The notes beneath the pieces are model-generated. The model ran no database searches. It saw only the letters and a program-made list of their open reading frames with translations, and was not told the DNA's origin. From Desulfobacula sp. (GTDB lineage: Bacteria; Desulfobacterota; Desulfobacteria; Desulfobacterales; Desulfobacteraceae), in contig NZ_JAUWQB010000001.1 of assembly GCF_030611305.1 (NCBI RefSeq), positions 1 through 64,000 on the forward strand: 64,000 bases of DNA, read 5' to 3'. Position 1 is the stretch's first letter. Every line of letters begins with the position of its first letter. Both the position numbers and the translations under genes were made by a program. Below, one piece after another: positions 33,395-42,744 of the stretch.

Positions 33395-34368
33395 TACCCA
33401 TTCGAGATACTCAACCCTCCAATTGTATTCCTGTCGTGACTTATATTCTCATGGGAATTAACCTGCTGGTATTTATCCTGCAAATTCAAACCGGATTAGA
33501 TAATGAGGTCTTTTTTTATTCTTACGGGTTGGTTCCGGCCAAATATACGGTACATGAAATGTCGAGGCATTTTTCAACAGGCAATCAGTTGTTTTCCATT
33601 TTTTCATATATGTTTCTGCATGGCGGGTTTTTACATTTCATTGGGAATATGTGGACCCTGTATATTTTTGGAGACAATGTCGAAGAACATTTCGGTTCGT
33701 TAAGATTCTTAGGGTTTTATTTGATTTGCGGCATCATTTCAGGATTGTCCCACTTTTTTTTAAATCCCGTATCCATGGTGCCGACCATTGGTGCCAGTGG
33801 GGCGATTGCCGGTGTCATGGGCGCTTATTTCCTCTTGTTTCCAAAATCACGGATTTTAACTGTTATTCCCATCATTATCATACCCTTGTTTATTGAAATA
33901 CCGGCATTTATTTTTCTCGGGGTCTGGTTTTTTATTCAGTTTTTAAATGCAGCAGGCGCAAGCGCCGGATCGGGTATTGCCTGGTGGGCACATATCGGGG
34001 GATTTATAGCTGGGCTCGTATTAGTCAAGCTGAACAAAAAACTGCCAAAAACAGGCACAAAGCAGAAGATCAGTCAATTTACCGCTAAAAAGCGCACCCC
34101 AAGACTTCAAATGATTGTTGCATCCGGCAAGGCGGACAGCCCTGATCTTTATGGAAATATTGATATTACATCTATTGAGGCCATTGCCGGCACAAATAAA
34201 ACAGTGACGATTCCCTGGGGATTTTATAAACCCCTGTACAAGGTTAAAATCCCTTCAGGGGTGAAACACGGAACCAGATTAAGGCTTTCCGGAATGGGGA
34301 AATCCGTTCCAGATGGAATAAAAGGGGACATGTACCTTACGGTGAATGTTAAAAATACAATTTTATAG
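33391..34368 (+). CDS. Rhomboid intramembrane protease with DnaJ C-terminal-like domain
   Basis: A 325-residue fusion. Residues 1-215 form a six-helix rhomboid with catalytic Ser136 in TIGASGAIAG and His201 in WWAHIGGFIAG, and the FLHGGFLHFIGNMWTL block. Residues 257-325 (IDITSIEAIAGTNKTVTIPW, then VKIPSGVKHGTRLRLSGMGK and GDMYLTVNVK) closely resemble the C-terminal substrate-binding domain of DnaJ proteins. A cytoplasmic chaperone-like clamp on an intramembrane protease would be unusual and may help select substrates. It overlaps the cpYpsA-like gene. No J-domain is present. Confidence 0.85.
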   Translation: MIPIRDTQPSNCIPVVTYILMGINLLVFILQIQTGLDNEVFFYSYGLVPAKYTVHEMSRHFSTGNQLFSIFSYMFLHGGFLHFIGNMWTLYIFGDNVEEHFGSLRFLGFYLICGIISGLSHFFLNPVSMVPTIGASGAIAGVMGAYFLLFPKSRILTVIPIIIIPLFIEIPAFIFLGVWFFIQFLNAAGASAGSGIAWWAHIGGFIAGLVLVKLNKKLPKTGTKQKISQFTAKKRTPRLQMIVASGKADSPDLYGNIDITSIEAIAGTNKTVTIPWGFYKPLYKVKIPSGVKHGTRLRLSGMGKSVPDGIKGDMYLTVNVKNTIL

Positions 34369-34414
34369 AAAATAGGGGTTTGCCCCGATTGATTTTTCCA
34401 ATATCCTCTTATAT

Positions 34415-34592
34415 AGATGAAGGGGCACAAAAAATTGCTTTCTCACAAATATCTTGACCAGTGATATAGTAATCGAAAGGGCGGAGCTGTGCCTTAGCCC
34501 TGGAAAAGAAAGACTGCTGATCACTCCTGAGGCGGCATTCTGTGTTTCATGTGCTGAAAAGATCAGCAGGAGCCATACCTCAAAAAAATAGC
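34415..34592 (+). other. Open frame without a start, in a 316-bp gap
   Basis: Between the rhomboid and cvfB genes (34369-34684) lies an open frame ending at the TAG 34590-34592. It reads LCLSPGKERLLITPEAAFC, then VSCAEKISRSHTS. It has a CxxC motif and coding-like composition but no ATG and no ribosome binding site, so it is probably a gene remnant. The same DNA carries a 9-bp inverted repeat (34514-34522 with 34561-34569). Nothing else is evident in the gap. Confidence 0.3.
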
Positions 34593-34684
34593 TTAGCGTT
34601 CAAAGGAAGGTGATGGACGTGTGGCGGTATATTCTTTAGTATGGTGGTATGATGGCTGGATAAATTTACAGAGAGGTAAGGCCA

Positions 34685-35554
34685 ATGTCAGACACTAAAA
34701 ATGCGTGGAAGAACTTTAAAAAAAATGAGTTTAAAATTGGAAGATATAATTATCTGGTTATTGAAAGCAGGTCTGATTTTGGTTTGTATTTAAGTTATGA
34801 TGAGGGCAGGATTCTGCTTCCCAATAAATACGTTTCTGACGATCTAATTATTGGTGATACTCTTGAAGTGTTTGTATACACCGACTCTGAGGATCGGTTG
34901 GTTGCTACCACTTTAAAGCCTGCCGGTATTGTTGGAGATTTTGTTTTTCTTAAAGCAAAAGATGCGGCTCCATTTGGAACATTTATGGAGTGGGGGCTTG
35001 AAAAAGACTTGCTGGTGCCCAAAAATGAGCAGCAGGACAGAATGGTGCCCGGAAAAAAATATCTGACAAAGATCTGTTTGGATAACGAGACACAGCGAGT
35101 GTGTGGCACAACTCAAATATCTGCGAATTGCGATAAAAATATTAAGGACCTTAAAGTAGGCCAACAGGTCGATCTTATTATCCATTCTATTACCAAAATT
35201 GGTATTATGAGCGTAATAGACAATCGATACTTTGGTATGCTGTATCTCAACGAAATTTATCAGGATCTGTCAATTGGAGATACGTGTACAGGCTATATCA
35301 TGCGGCTCCGTGAAGATAAAAAAATTGACCTGACTTTGAAAAAACCAGGGTATATGTCTGTGAAAGGATCTACCCACAAAATTGTAAATATTTTAAAAGA
35401 GGCCGGAGGATTTATACCCTGTCATGATAAAAGCTCTCCTGAAGATATCAAAAGGGTTTTCTCCATGAGCAAAAAAGAATTTAAAAGAGCGGTTGGAGGA
35501 TTGTACAAAAAGGGGATTTTAGAGTTGAAAAAAAACGGGATTAGCCTGAAATAA
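34685..35554 (+). CDS. cvfB: CvfB-type S1 RNA-binding protein
   Basis: A 289-residue protein of the CvfB/YitL family. Three S1-like barrels lie at about 12-75, 75-145 and 145-215, with a winged-helix domain at about 225-287 (FSMSKKEFKRAVGGLYKKG). In Staphylococcus aureus CvfB binds RNA and influences virulence genes; in other bacteria the role is less known. GAGGTAAG precedes the ATG. It is a single gene with no clear operon partner. Confidence 0.87.
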   Translation: MSDTKNAWKNFKKNEFKIGRYNYLVIESRSDFGLYLSYDEGRILLPNKYVSDDLIIGDTLEVFVYTDSEDRLVATTLKPAGIVGDFVFLKAKDAAPFGTFMEWGLEKDLLVPKNEQQDRMVPGKKYLTKICLDNETQRVCGTTQISANCDKNIKDLKVGQQVDLIIHSITKIGIMSVIDNRYFGMLYLNEIYQDLSIGDTCTGYIMRLREDKKIDLTLKKPGYMSVKGSTHKIVNILKEAGGFIPCHDKSSPEDIKRVFSMSKKEFKRAVGGLYKKGILELKKNGISLK

Positions 35555-35627
35555 TGAATAAGAATGATATCTTACGCCGTATTCGGTATGTTTTTGATTC
35601 AGTCAATGCGCAAAAAAAGTTGGTAAA

Positions 35628-36353
35628 ATGAGTTTGATGTACGAGGAATTAGATTTTCGACCAACGCCTATCGGAGACTTGATGTTGCGCCGTCGCCGTT
35701 TGATTCAACTCGGGGGGCTTGATATTTATGAGGTCAAGCTTGGAGAGTATTTTCTGATGACCAGCTTGTTTCATGAGGCAGAGGTTCAGCTTTCCAAGCT
35801 TGGGCTTGGCGGGTTGGATAAAAAAGACCTCGACGTTGTAGTCGGTGGCCTCGGGCTTGGGTACACAGCTGTTTCCGCATTGGAAGATAAGCGTGTAACA
35901 TCGCTCGTTGTTGTGGAGTATTTAGAGGGGGTGATCGAGTGGCATCAAAACGGGCTTGTCCCGCTGGGCAAGGTGTTGACGGGAGATCCTCGCTGTCGAC
36001 TGGTGCATGCCGATTTTTTTGCCCTGTCCCGAGACGTGTCGAAAAGCTTTGATCCGGAGTATCCTGCAAATAAACATGATGCCATTCTTTTAGATATAGA
36101 TCACACTCCGACGAACGTATTACACCAAACAAACACGCGTTTCTATACTGAGGAAGGGCTTGAGGAGCTTGCACAGCATTTGAAACCTGGCGGGGTGTTT
36201 GGTCTCTGGGCAGATGGTTTCCCGGAGGAATCTTTTACCGACCTTTTGGCTATGGTTTTTGAAAGCGCTGAGTCGCACACCATTGAGTTTGATAATCCTC
36301 TAACCGGTGGCTCGTCTGAAGGTGCTGTTTACGTGGCACGAGTGAGCCTGTAA
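35628..36353 (+). CDS. Spermidine synthase-like methyltransferase-fold protein
   Basis: A 241-residue Rossmann-fold protein of the spermidine synthase / SAM-dependent methyltransferase group. A glycine-rich VVVGGLGLGYTAVSAL motif lies near residue 70, followed by an acidic VVEYLEGVIEWH strand end and an ILLDIDHTPTN block near 150. Spermidine synthase itself is uncertain because some polyamine-pocket residues cannot be matched. The gene is visibly more GC-rich and uses more CTC, GCG and CGT codons than its neighbours, a possible sign of transfer. The start lacks a good ribosome binding site. Confidence 0.7.
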   Translation: MSLMYEELDFRPTPIGDLMLRRRRLIQLGGLDIYEVKLGEYFLMTSLFHEAEVQLSKLGLGGLDKKDLDVVVGGLGLGYTAVSALEDKRVTSLVVVEYLEGVIEWHQNGLVPLGKVLTGDPRCRLVHADFFALSRDVSKSFDPEYPANKHDAILLDIDHTPTNVLHQTNTRFYTEEGLEELAQHLKPGGVFGLWADGFPEESFTDLLAMVFESAESHTIEFDNPLTGGSSEGAVYVARVSL

Positions 36354-36394
36354 CGAAAATATGAGGCATGAAATGAAGATATGGGAGGATGTGC

Positions 36395-36976
36395 ATGAAA
36401 GAATCAAAAAAAATGGTTCTGGTTTTAATCGGTTGTTTCCTTCTGTTCCTGCTTCCATTTTCTGTTGCCTTTGCAGATGATGACAACCACAAGGACCCAA
36501 AAAAATGGTACGAGAAAATTTTCGATGACGACGATCATGATGATGATCATGAAAGCAAATATCTTACGCCTGTAAACAATGAAACATTCAAACAGGAATG
36601 TGGGGCCTGCCATTTCGCTTATCAACCAGGCCTGCTGCCGGCCGGGTCCTGGGGGAAAATTCTTTCTAACTTACCCGCTCATTTTGGAGAAGAAGTTTCA
36701 TTAGATCAAGAATCAAAAAATATTATTAATGAATACCTTCAATCAACTGCTGCCGAGAATTCATCTGCAAAAAGAGCAAGAAAGATTTTGAAAAGCCTTG
36801 GAGAAAAAACGCCGTTACGAATAACAAAAACGCCTTACATACAAGAAAAACACCACGAGTTGGATTCGAATATTTTCAGCAGGCAATCAATTGGTTCCCC
36901 ATCCAACTGCATTGCCTGTCATCCTACTGCCGAGCAAGGCAACTATGATGATGATTTTGTGAAGATACCAAAATAG
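36395..36976 (+). CDS. Di-haem cytochrome c
   Basis: A 193-residue periplasmic cytochrome. A signal peptide (MKESKKMVLVLIGCFLLFLL and following) is followed by an Asp/His-rich stretch and two haem-binding motifs, CGACH and CIACH, near the two ends of the mature part. This matches the di-haem cytochrome c (DHC) family, whose members are often electron carriers to or from membrane cytochromes. GGAGG gives the ATG at 36395 a six-base spacing. No cytochrome b partner lies next to it, so the electron partner is unknown. Confidence 0.9.
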   Translation: MKESKKMVLVLIGCFLLFLLPFSVAFADDDNHKDPKKWYEKIFDDDDHDDDHESKYLTPVNNETFKQECGACHFAYQPGLLPAGSWGKILSNLPAHFGEEVSLDQESKNIINEYLQSTAAENSSAKRARKILKSLGEKTPLRITKTPYIQEKHHELDSNIFSRQSIGSPSNCIACHPTAEQGNYDDDFVKIPK

Positions 36977-37002
36977 AAAAATTACATAGCGAATAAGGTT
37001 AG

Positions 37003-37437
37003 ATGAGGGAAATGATAGAAACGATCGTTATTAAGTTTGATGAGCAATATGCTCTCAGGATTAAGAATATAAGGAATGCCGTATTCACGGATGAGCAGCA
37101 TATTGACCCGGATATGGATTTTGATGGTCAAGACCGTGATGCTGTTCATGTGTTGAGCATCTGCAATGAAAATTATGCGGGCACAGGCCGCATGCTGAAT
37201 GATGGACATATTGGCAGATTGGCAGTGCTTAGAGAATATCGGGGACAGGGATTGGGTGCAAAAATGGTTCTATCATTAGTTAAAGAGGCAGAAAATAGAG
37301 ATATGGAAAGAGTCTATCTTGGTGCTCAAAAACATGCCGTAGGTTTTTACAAAAAGCTGGGCTTTTCTGTCTATGGTGAACCCTATACCGAGGTCAATAT
37401 TGAACATATATATATGGAAAAAATCAGCATGGGCTGA
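37003..37437 (+). CDS. GNAT family N-acetyltransferase
   Basis: A 144-residue acetyltransferase. The acetyl-CoA pyrophosphate loop is in RGQGLGAKMVLSLVKEA, and the preceding HIGRLAVLREY strand and C-terminal FYKKLGFSVYGEPY block are typical. The N-terminal part resembles ElaA-type enzymes. The acceptor substrate is unknown. It lies 26 bp after the cytochrome gene and 59 bp before the ammonia-lyase gene; a functional link is not evident. Confidence 0.88.
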   Translation: MREMIETIVIKFDEQYALRIKNIRNAVFTDEQHIDPDMDFDGQDRDAVHVLSICNENYAGTGRMLNDGHIGRLAVLREYRGQGLGAKMVLSLVKEAENRDMERVYLGAQKHAVGFYKKLGFSVYGEPYTEVNIEHIYMEKISMG

Positions 37438-37496
37438 ATTCATAGAAAAAGTGGCACAAACAGCTATAACAAACTCTTAGACAATAAGGATTTACA

Positions 37497-38681
37497 ATGA
37501 ATGGTCGAAATATTTCCTGTCATTTGAATGACATACAACACAAGTATGATCCGTCATTATTTGATTTTGCTAATGACAAGATAGCCATGCGTGTTGTTAA
37601 TTTCCATAAAAGCCTGCCCGACTATAAGCCGACACCGCTTATCCGGTTATCTTCACTTGCGGATAAACTTGGAATTGACGAACTGCTCATCAAAGATGAA
37701 AGCCAGCGCTTTGATTTAAATGCATTTAAGGTTTTAGGTGCAAGTTATGCTATCGCTAAGGTTCTGGGAAATAAATTGAATTTGAGTAACGATGAATTGA
37801 CCTTTGAAAGAATCGTGTCTGAGCAATTTAAATTTAAAAAAATCATATTTGCTACTGCAACAGATGGTAACCATGGCAGGGCCGTCGCCTGGACAGCGGA
37901 AAAATTTGGCTGCAAAGCTGTTGTGTATCTGCCTAAAGGTTCCTCTTTAGCACGCTTAAAAGCAATAAAGCAATTTGGAGCTACGGCATCAATTGTAAAT
38001 CAAAATTTCGATGATACGGTTATTTATGCTGAAAAGATGGCAAAAGAGAACGGGTGGATTTTGTTACAGGATACCTCATGGGCCGGGTACGGGGAAGTAC
38101 CGATACATATTATGCAAGGTTATTTCACGTTGATAACTGAATTTCTTTACCAGGCACAAGAAATATGGCCAACACATGTTTTTTTACAAGCGGGTGTCGG
38201 GTCTTTTGCTGCGGCCATTTTAGCCTGCTTATGCAGTTTCACTAATAAAACGACACCAATATTTGTAATAGTTGAACCTCACGGTGCACCCTGTCTCTAT
38301 GAGTCGATTAAATTGTGTGATGGTGAGCCTTTTAAGGTGAAGGGTGATTTGCCGACTATTATGGCTGGTCTTGCTTGTGGTGAGCCCAGCCATATAGGGT
38401 TGCGAATACTAAACGCTGCTGCAAGTGCTTTTATTAAATGTTCAGATGATGTGGCTCGGCGGGGAATGAGGGTTCTTGGAAACCCTTTGGCCGGTGACCA
38501 GGCTATTATATCAGGTGAGTCTGGTGCTGTAACTCTTGGACTGGTTTACGAACTATTTTCCAATAAGCGGCATGGCAATTTAAAAGATGACCTGTGCATA
38601 ACGGGCAATTCTAAAATATTACTATTTTCGACAGAGGGAGATACTGACCCAGAGGCTTATCGTGAGGTTGTCTGGTCTTAA
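37497..38681 (+). CDS. dpaL: Diaminopropionate ammonia-lyase-like PLP enzyme
   Basis: A 394-residue fold-type II PLP enzyme. The Schiff-base lysine is in LNAFKVLGASYA near residue 77. TATDGNHGRAVAWTA, the phosphate-binding GVGSFAAAILA and LACGEPSHIGLRIL are typical of diaminopropionate ammonia-lyase (2,3-diaminopropionate to pyruvate and two ammonia). Length fits. It is not next to the amino acid operon at 5-10 kb, though both deal with amino acid deamination. Confidence 0.9.
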   Translation: MNGRNISCHLNDIQHKYDPSLFDFANDKIAMRVVNFHKSLPDYKPTPLIRLSSLADKLGIDELLIKDESQRFDLNAFKVLGASYAIAKVLGNKLNLSNDELTFERIVSEQFKFKKIIFATATDGNHGRAVAWTAEKFGCKAVVYLPKGSSLARLKAIKQFGATASIVNQNFDDTVIYAEKMAKENGWILLQDTSWAGYGEVPIHIMQGYFTLITEFLYQAQEIWPTHVFLQAGVGSFAAAILACLCSFTNKTTPIFVIVEPHGAPCLYESIKLCDGEPFKVKGDLPTIMAGLACGEPSHIGLRILNAAASAFIKCSDDVARRGMRVLGNPLAGDQAIISGESGAVTLGLVYELFSNKRHGNLKDDLCITGNSKILLFSTEGDTDPEAYREVVWS

Positions 38682-38712
38682 CGGAGATGGCAGAAATATT
38701 TCAAAGGGGTCA

Positions 38713-39996
38713 CTATTGGCGTATCCACCTTCTGCCTGCAATCATATAGACAAGAACAGACCCCAGAATCAGATATCCAAACATCTCGGCATTTTTTGTT
38801 TTGAAAATAAAAGAAAGTATAAGGATAATTGCTGAACTGATCAGAAAAAATACGGGTTTAGGGATCTGCTTGAGGATCACCCGTCCAAAATGGACAAAAC
38901 GAATATGACTCACCATTAAGCTGACAGAGACACTGGTCAGTCCCCACAATATGCCCGGAGTTGCAATAAGAGATGCACCCAGAACGATCAACGCTCCCGC
39001 AGGACTTGGAAGCCCGTTGAATATACCTTCAGGCAGGTCGGTCCGGGTTTTATCCATCGCAATAAACCGGATGAGGCGAAAAGCAACCCCGATAATAAAG
39101 ACACCACCGACAACCCATGCCAGTGAACCGCCTATTTGCACAATCACATAGGCTGGCGCCAGTCCAAAGCTGACAAAATCAGCAATATCATCCAGATAAG
39201 GACCATATTTGGTTCCGCCATGCTTTAGAGCCATTCGTCCATCAAACAAGTCAAACAACTGCCCGGTGATGATGATACAAATTGCCCAGGCAAAATGATG
39301 ATGATGGGTCAGGATAAGGCTGGTTACACCACAACCAAAATTAAGCACGGAAAGGATATCTGCATAGAGCCGGTTGGGAATAAATTTAAAGACCACAGAT
39401 GCGGAAGAAAGTACAATGCAGGCGATGAGCACTTCATCGGTAATGTTTATGAATTCCGGGTTTTTATCCATCAATGCACATAAAATAACAAGGCCAAAGC
39501 AGATGATGGCCTTTATTTTTCCAAAATTATTGGCAGCCCCGGAGAATTTGATCCAGGTCAAAATCCGCCGGGCAAAAAACTGGCCCACAAATTCAATGGT
39601 CACAAGGACCCATATCAATTCTATTGATATAATTCCTGCATAGGCAAATCCAATCAATGGCGGCAAATAGGTCAATTTATCACACATGGGATCCAGCCAT
39701 TCTCCCCAGAGGGACGAAAGATTGCATCCTCTTGCCACAACACCGTCAGCCCCATCAAGGATTGCTGAAAAGGTAAATATAAATATAGCAACGGATTGAT
39801 AAGGGGTAAAAAAGTAGAGGATAAATCCAAAGGCAGCCATGGCTGTTCGCCAGTAGCAGATTGAGTTCGGGTGCAAAAGCCATTGGTGTGACATGATGTA
39901 GTCGCGCATAGATTGCTTTTTAACAGCCCGGGAAAACCATAAGAAAAAAGCAGTTCCAATAGCAGCGGAAACAGCAATAACAAAAAATCTTTCCAT
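38713..39996 (-). CDS. Tandem CDP-alcohol phosphatidyltransferase
   Basis: A 427-residue membrane protein with two CDP-alcohol phosphatidyltransferase domains. The first motif (DG-x2-AR-x8-G-x3-D-x3-D, about residues 84-106) is complete. The second, near residues 250-272, is a phosphatidylserine synthase-like copy (FDLFDGRMALKHGG, then LDDIADFVSFG) with Leu replacing the Arg and a spacer one residue short, so it may be inactive. About ten membrane helices are visible. I used the ATG at 39996, with AGGAGG 13 bases upstream; a longer TTG start at 40053 is possible. Divergent from the ydbH-like operon. Confidence 0.82.
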   Translation of the reverse strand: MERFFVIAVSAAIGTAFFLWFSRAVKKQSMRDYIMSHQWLLHPNSICYWRTAMAAFGFILYFFTPYQSVAIFIFTFSAILDGADGVVARGCNLSSLWGEWLDPMCDKLTYLPPLIGFAYAGIISIELIWVLVTIEFVGQFFARRILTWIKFSGAANNFGKIKAIICFGLVILCALMDKNPEFINITDEVLIACIVLSSASVVFKFIPNRLYADILSVLNFGCGVTSLILTHHHHFAWAICIIITGQLFDLFDGRMALKHGGTKYGPYLDDIADFVSFGLAPAYVIVQIGGSLAWVVGGVFIIGVAFRLIRFIAMDKTRTDLPEGIFNGLPSPAGALIVLGASLIATPGILWGLTSVSVSLMVSHIRFVHFGRVILKQIPKPVFFLISSAIILILSFIFKTKNAEMFGYLILGSVLVYMIAGRRWIRQ

Positions 39997-40101
39997 TTTT
40001 TGGCAACAGCCTCCTTTTTTTAGTTCCTGTCTATTTATCATTTTAGCCGTCAATAGTCCATCATCTAAGAAGAACTCAAAAAGAAAAATGAATCATTCGG
40101 A

Positions 40102-42522
40102 ATGTTCAAAATGCTTTTTAAAAAATTCATAAAAATAATCGTCTGGCTTTGTCTGGTTTTTACGCTTGTCTGCCTTTTGGCGTTCATCAGTCTTCCCGGT
40201 ATTGTGGAGTCACAGATCGAAAAGAGACTGCCTCAATTTTTAAATCCAAATGATGTTGAGTTTGATATCCAAAAGATAGGGCTTTTCAATACATTTGTTT
40301 CCAAAATTCGTGTCAATAAAGGGATTTCAATTGATTCGATAAATATTGATTATGATATTAAAAAGTTGCCGTCTATTCATCTTAGTAAGGTGACCATATC
40401 AGGATTAAGTGTTCATGCGAGCCTTGATGAAAATAATCAAATTAAAATTCAGGGATTGGAATTTCCCAAGACATCAAAAGATAAAATCGGGCAACCTGAT
40501 TTGTCTGATCTGTTCTTTTTACCTGAAAAAGTTGTCTTGCAGAATGGTAAAATAATCTTACGTACAGTGGATGATGAATTTTTAATTCCTTTTGATGTGT
40601 TATCTACCATCAGCTCAAAGAATGGAAAAATAGTCGCCCGGACCCTGGTGTATCCTTTTGGAGAAAAAATCAGCACCCTTGTCACTTATGACATGAATAA
40701 GGGCATAGAGTTCTTAAAGATTGAAGGGGAATCCTTTGATTTAGGGCATATTGACCCGTTTCTTTCAAAAAAAACCCAAAAGATACAATTAAAGGGACCG
40801 GTTGATTTCATTCTGGAAACATCTTCACCTCAAAAAAAATGGAACATAAATGTTTCTCAAATCGGGTTTGTTCAACCTATTGAGGCGGCCATTCAAGATT
40901 TGTCCACGACTCTTCTGATAGACCATCAGAAGATAAGCGCCAGCGGCACCTTTGGCATAATTCATTCGCTGCATCCAGTAACATTTAATGCCCGGTTCAG
41001 CGGTACTTCGTCAAAAAGCAAAGGGAAAATAACCCTGGGTTTGAAAGAAGGCCGTATTGAAAATCAAAAAGAGGTTCTTCTTTTTGGCGATACAAAAATA
41101 ACCTCGGATATTGTCGCAGATTTTACCGATCGCGGAAAAGGATTGAACTTAAAATGGGCATTAACTGCAAATAACATCAGTATAAAATCAGAGTCAATGG
41201 CGTCATCATTTCCTCTTGCAGGTGTTTCAGGGTGGTTCCGTCTCAACAAAAACAACAGGCCGTCCCTTGGCATGATATTAAAAGCTTCTGACGGAAAAAT
41301 AACATCCTCGGAATTTAAGACAAAAGCTGCAGGCATTAACATTGAAATCCCGGTTTCTTATCCGAATACCAAAAGCAAATTATATGGAAAGTATTCTGTC
41401 CCGAATATTTCATACAATAATCAATATAACTTCAGCACAAATGGTAAAATTCTTCAAACAGGTTCAAAAGAATTCCAGATCACCGGGGGGGCAACCTTTA
41501 AAACACTGCCGGATTTAAAAGCCCAGTTTAAATCAATCATCGGGTTTGAAAAAGGGCTTCGTGCATCTCTGGATTTTAAAACAAATCCTGTCAAATTAAA
41601 TTATGCAGATATTGAAAAATTGATCCCGCAAAAACTTCAAGCCGCAGATATTGAGGTGACCGTTTCTGCTAAAGGGCAGGCCAGTTATATTAATCATCAA
41701 CTAAAAACTTCCATGCGGATTAAGATAAATAATGGGGGAATCTCGATGCCGGATGTTAATTTCAGCGTGTCCGGGATCAACACCACAGTCGATTTTAATG
41801 ATCTGCTGGTGCTGGAAAGTGTTCCTGGGCAGATTTTAACGATTGATGCAATTAAAGTAAATAAAATCAAAATAGATGATGCAAAAGTTCGATTCAGCAT
41901 AGAAGATGCCAGAACCCTTCTTGTCGAAAATATACGGTTTAAGTGGTGCAACGGACTTGTTTCAACGGAATCCATCCGGTTCCCTCAAGACAATAATACG
42001 TATTCTCTGAACCTCTATTGTGATCGGTTGGAACTGGCACAACTCTTAAAACAGATGGGGGCGTTTCATTCTGAAGGAACCGGCACATTGAACGGCCGGA
42101 TTCCCGTGATTTATTCTGAGGGCAATATTTCGTTTGACAATGGATTCTTGTTTTCAACCCCGGGCAGCGGTGGAAAAATTGTTATTGAAAATTCAGACAT
42201 GATAACCGCAGGTATCCCAATGGATGATCCGCAGTTTGCACAACTTGATCTTGCCCAGGAAGCGTTAAGGGATTTTGATTACAAATGGGCAAAATTAATA
42301 TTCAACACCTTTGAAGACATCCTTTATGTGAATATGGAGCTTGATGGAAAACCTTCTAAACTCCTGCCCTTTGAGTACCGGAAAGAGCTGGGAGGATTTG
42401 TCAGGGTGGATGCGTCAAGTCCGGGATCACACTTTCAGGGAATAAAACTTGATGTGAATTTAAAACTTCCCTTTAATGAAGTGATGAAATTTGGTAATAA
42501 ATTAAAATCAATCTTAAATTAA
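40102..42522 (+). CDS. ydbH: YdbH-like intermembrane phospholipid transport protein
   Basis: An 806-residue protein with one N-terminal membrane helix (about 10-32) and a long, repetitive beta-rich periplasmic part, as in the AsmA/YdbH bridge proteins. The order ydbH, small lipoprotein, DUF1318 protein is the same as in the E. coli ydbH-ynbE-ydbL operon, which strengthens the assignment considerably. The E. coli system spans the periplasm and helps move phospholipids to the outer membrane. The start lacks a strong ribosome binding site; ATG 40111 is an alternative. Confidence 0.85.
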   Translation: MFKMLFKKFIKIIVWLCLVFTLVCLLAFISLPGIVESQIEKRLPQFLNPNDVEFDIQKIGLFNTFVSKIRVNKGISIDSINIDYDIKKLPSIHLSKVTISGLSVHASLDENNQIKIQGLEFPKTSKDKIGQPDLSDLFFLPEKVVLQNGKIILRTVDDEFLIPFDVLSTISSKNGKIVARTLVYPFGEKISTLVTYDMNKGIEFLKIEGESFDLGHIDPFLSKKTQKIQLKGPVDFILETSSPQKKWNINVSQIGFVQPIEAAIQDLSTTLLIDHQKISASGTFGIIHSLHPVTFNARFSGTSSKSKGKITLGLKEGRIENQKEVLLFGDTKITSDIVADFTDRGKGLNLKWALTANNISIKSESMASSFPLAGVSGWFRLNKNNRPSLGMILKASDGKITSSEFKTKAAGINIEIPVSYPNTKSKLYGKYSVPNISYNNQYNFSTNGKILQTGSKEFQITGGATFKTLPDLKAQFKSIIGFEKGLRASLDFKTNPVKLNYADIEKLIPQKLQAADIEVTVSAKGQASYINHQLKTSMRIKINNGGISMPDVNFSVSGINTTVDFNDLLVLESVPGQILTIDAIKVNKIKIDDAKVRFSIEDARTLLVENIRFKWCNGLVSTESIRFPQDNNTYSLNLYCDRLELAQLLKQMGAFHSEGTGTLNGRIPVIYSEGNISFDNGFLFSTPGSGGKIVIENSDMITAGIPMDDPQFAQLDLAQEALRDFDYKWAKLIFNTFEDILYVNMELDGKPSKLLPFEYRKELGGFVRVDASSPGSHFQGIKLDVNLKLPFNEVMKFGNKLKSILN

Positions 42523-42535
42523 TAAAGGAGAGCAG

Positions 42536-42736
42536 ATGACCAGAAATTTATTTTTCATCGTATTGTTCCTTATTCTTTTTATTTTTGCAGGCTGCCAGTC
42601 AAGCCATCAAGTTGAAGTAAAGCCTGTTGAAATAAAACCTATCCATATCACCATTGATGTAAATATCAGGGTTGAAAAAGCCCTTGATGACTTTTTTGAT
42701 GATCTTGAAGACGCTGAAGACAAAATAAAAGAATAG
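42536..42736 (+). CDS. ynbE: YnbE-like lipoprotein
   Basis: A 66-residue lipoprotein. The signal peptide ends in the lipobox FAGCQ, with the lipidated cysteine at residue 20. The mature part, with KPIHITIDVNIRVEKALDDF, matches YnbE, the small outer membrane lipoprotein partner of YdbH. AAAGGAG precedes the ATG. It lies 13 bp after ydbH and 8 bp before the YdbL-like gene. Confidence 0.88.
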   Translation: MTRNLFFIVLFLILFIFAGCQSSHQVEVKPVEIKPIHITIDVNIRVEKALDDFFDDLEDAEDKIKE

Positions 42737-42744
42737 GAGGAAGT

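Noticed and set aside
34420-34445. Sigma-54-like GGGGCACAAAAAATTGC
   Set aside because: GG and GC are eleven bases apart, not ten, and no gene starts at the right distance.
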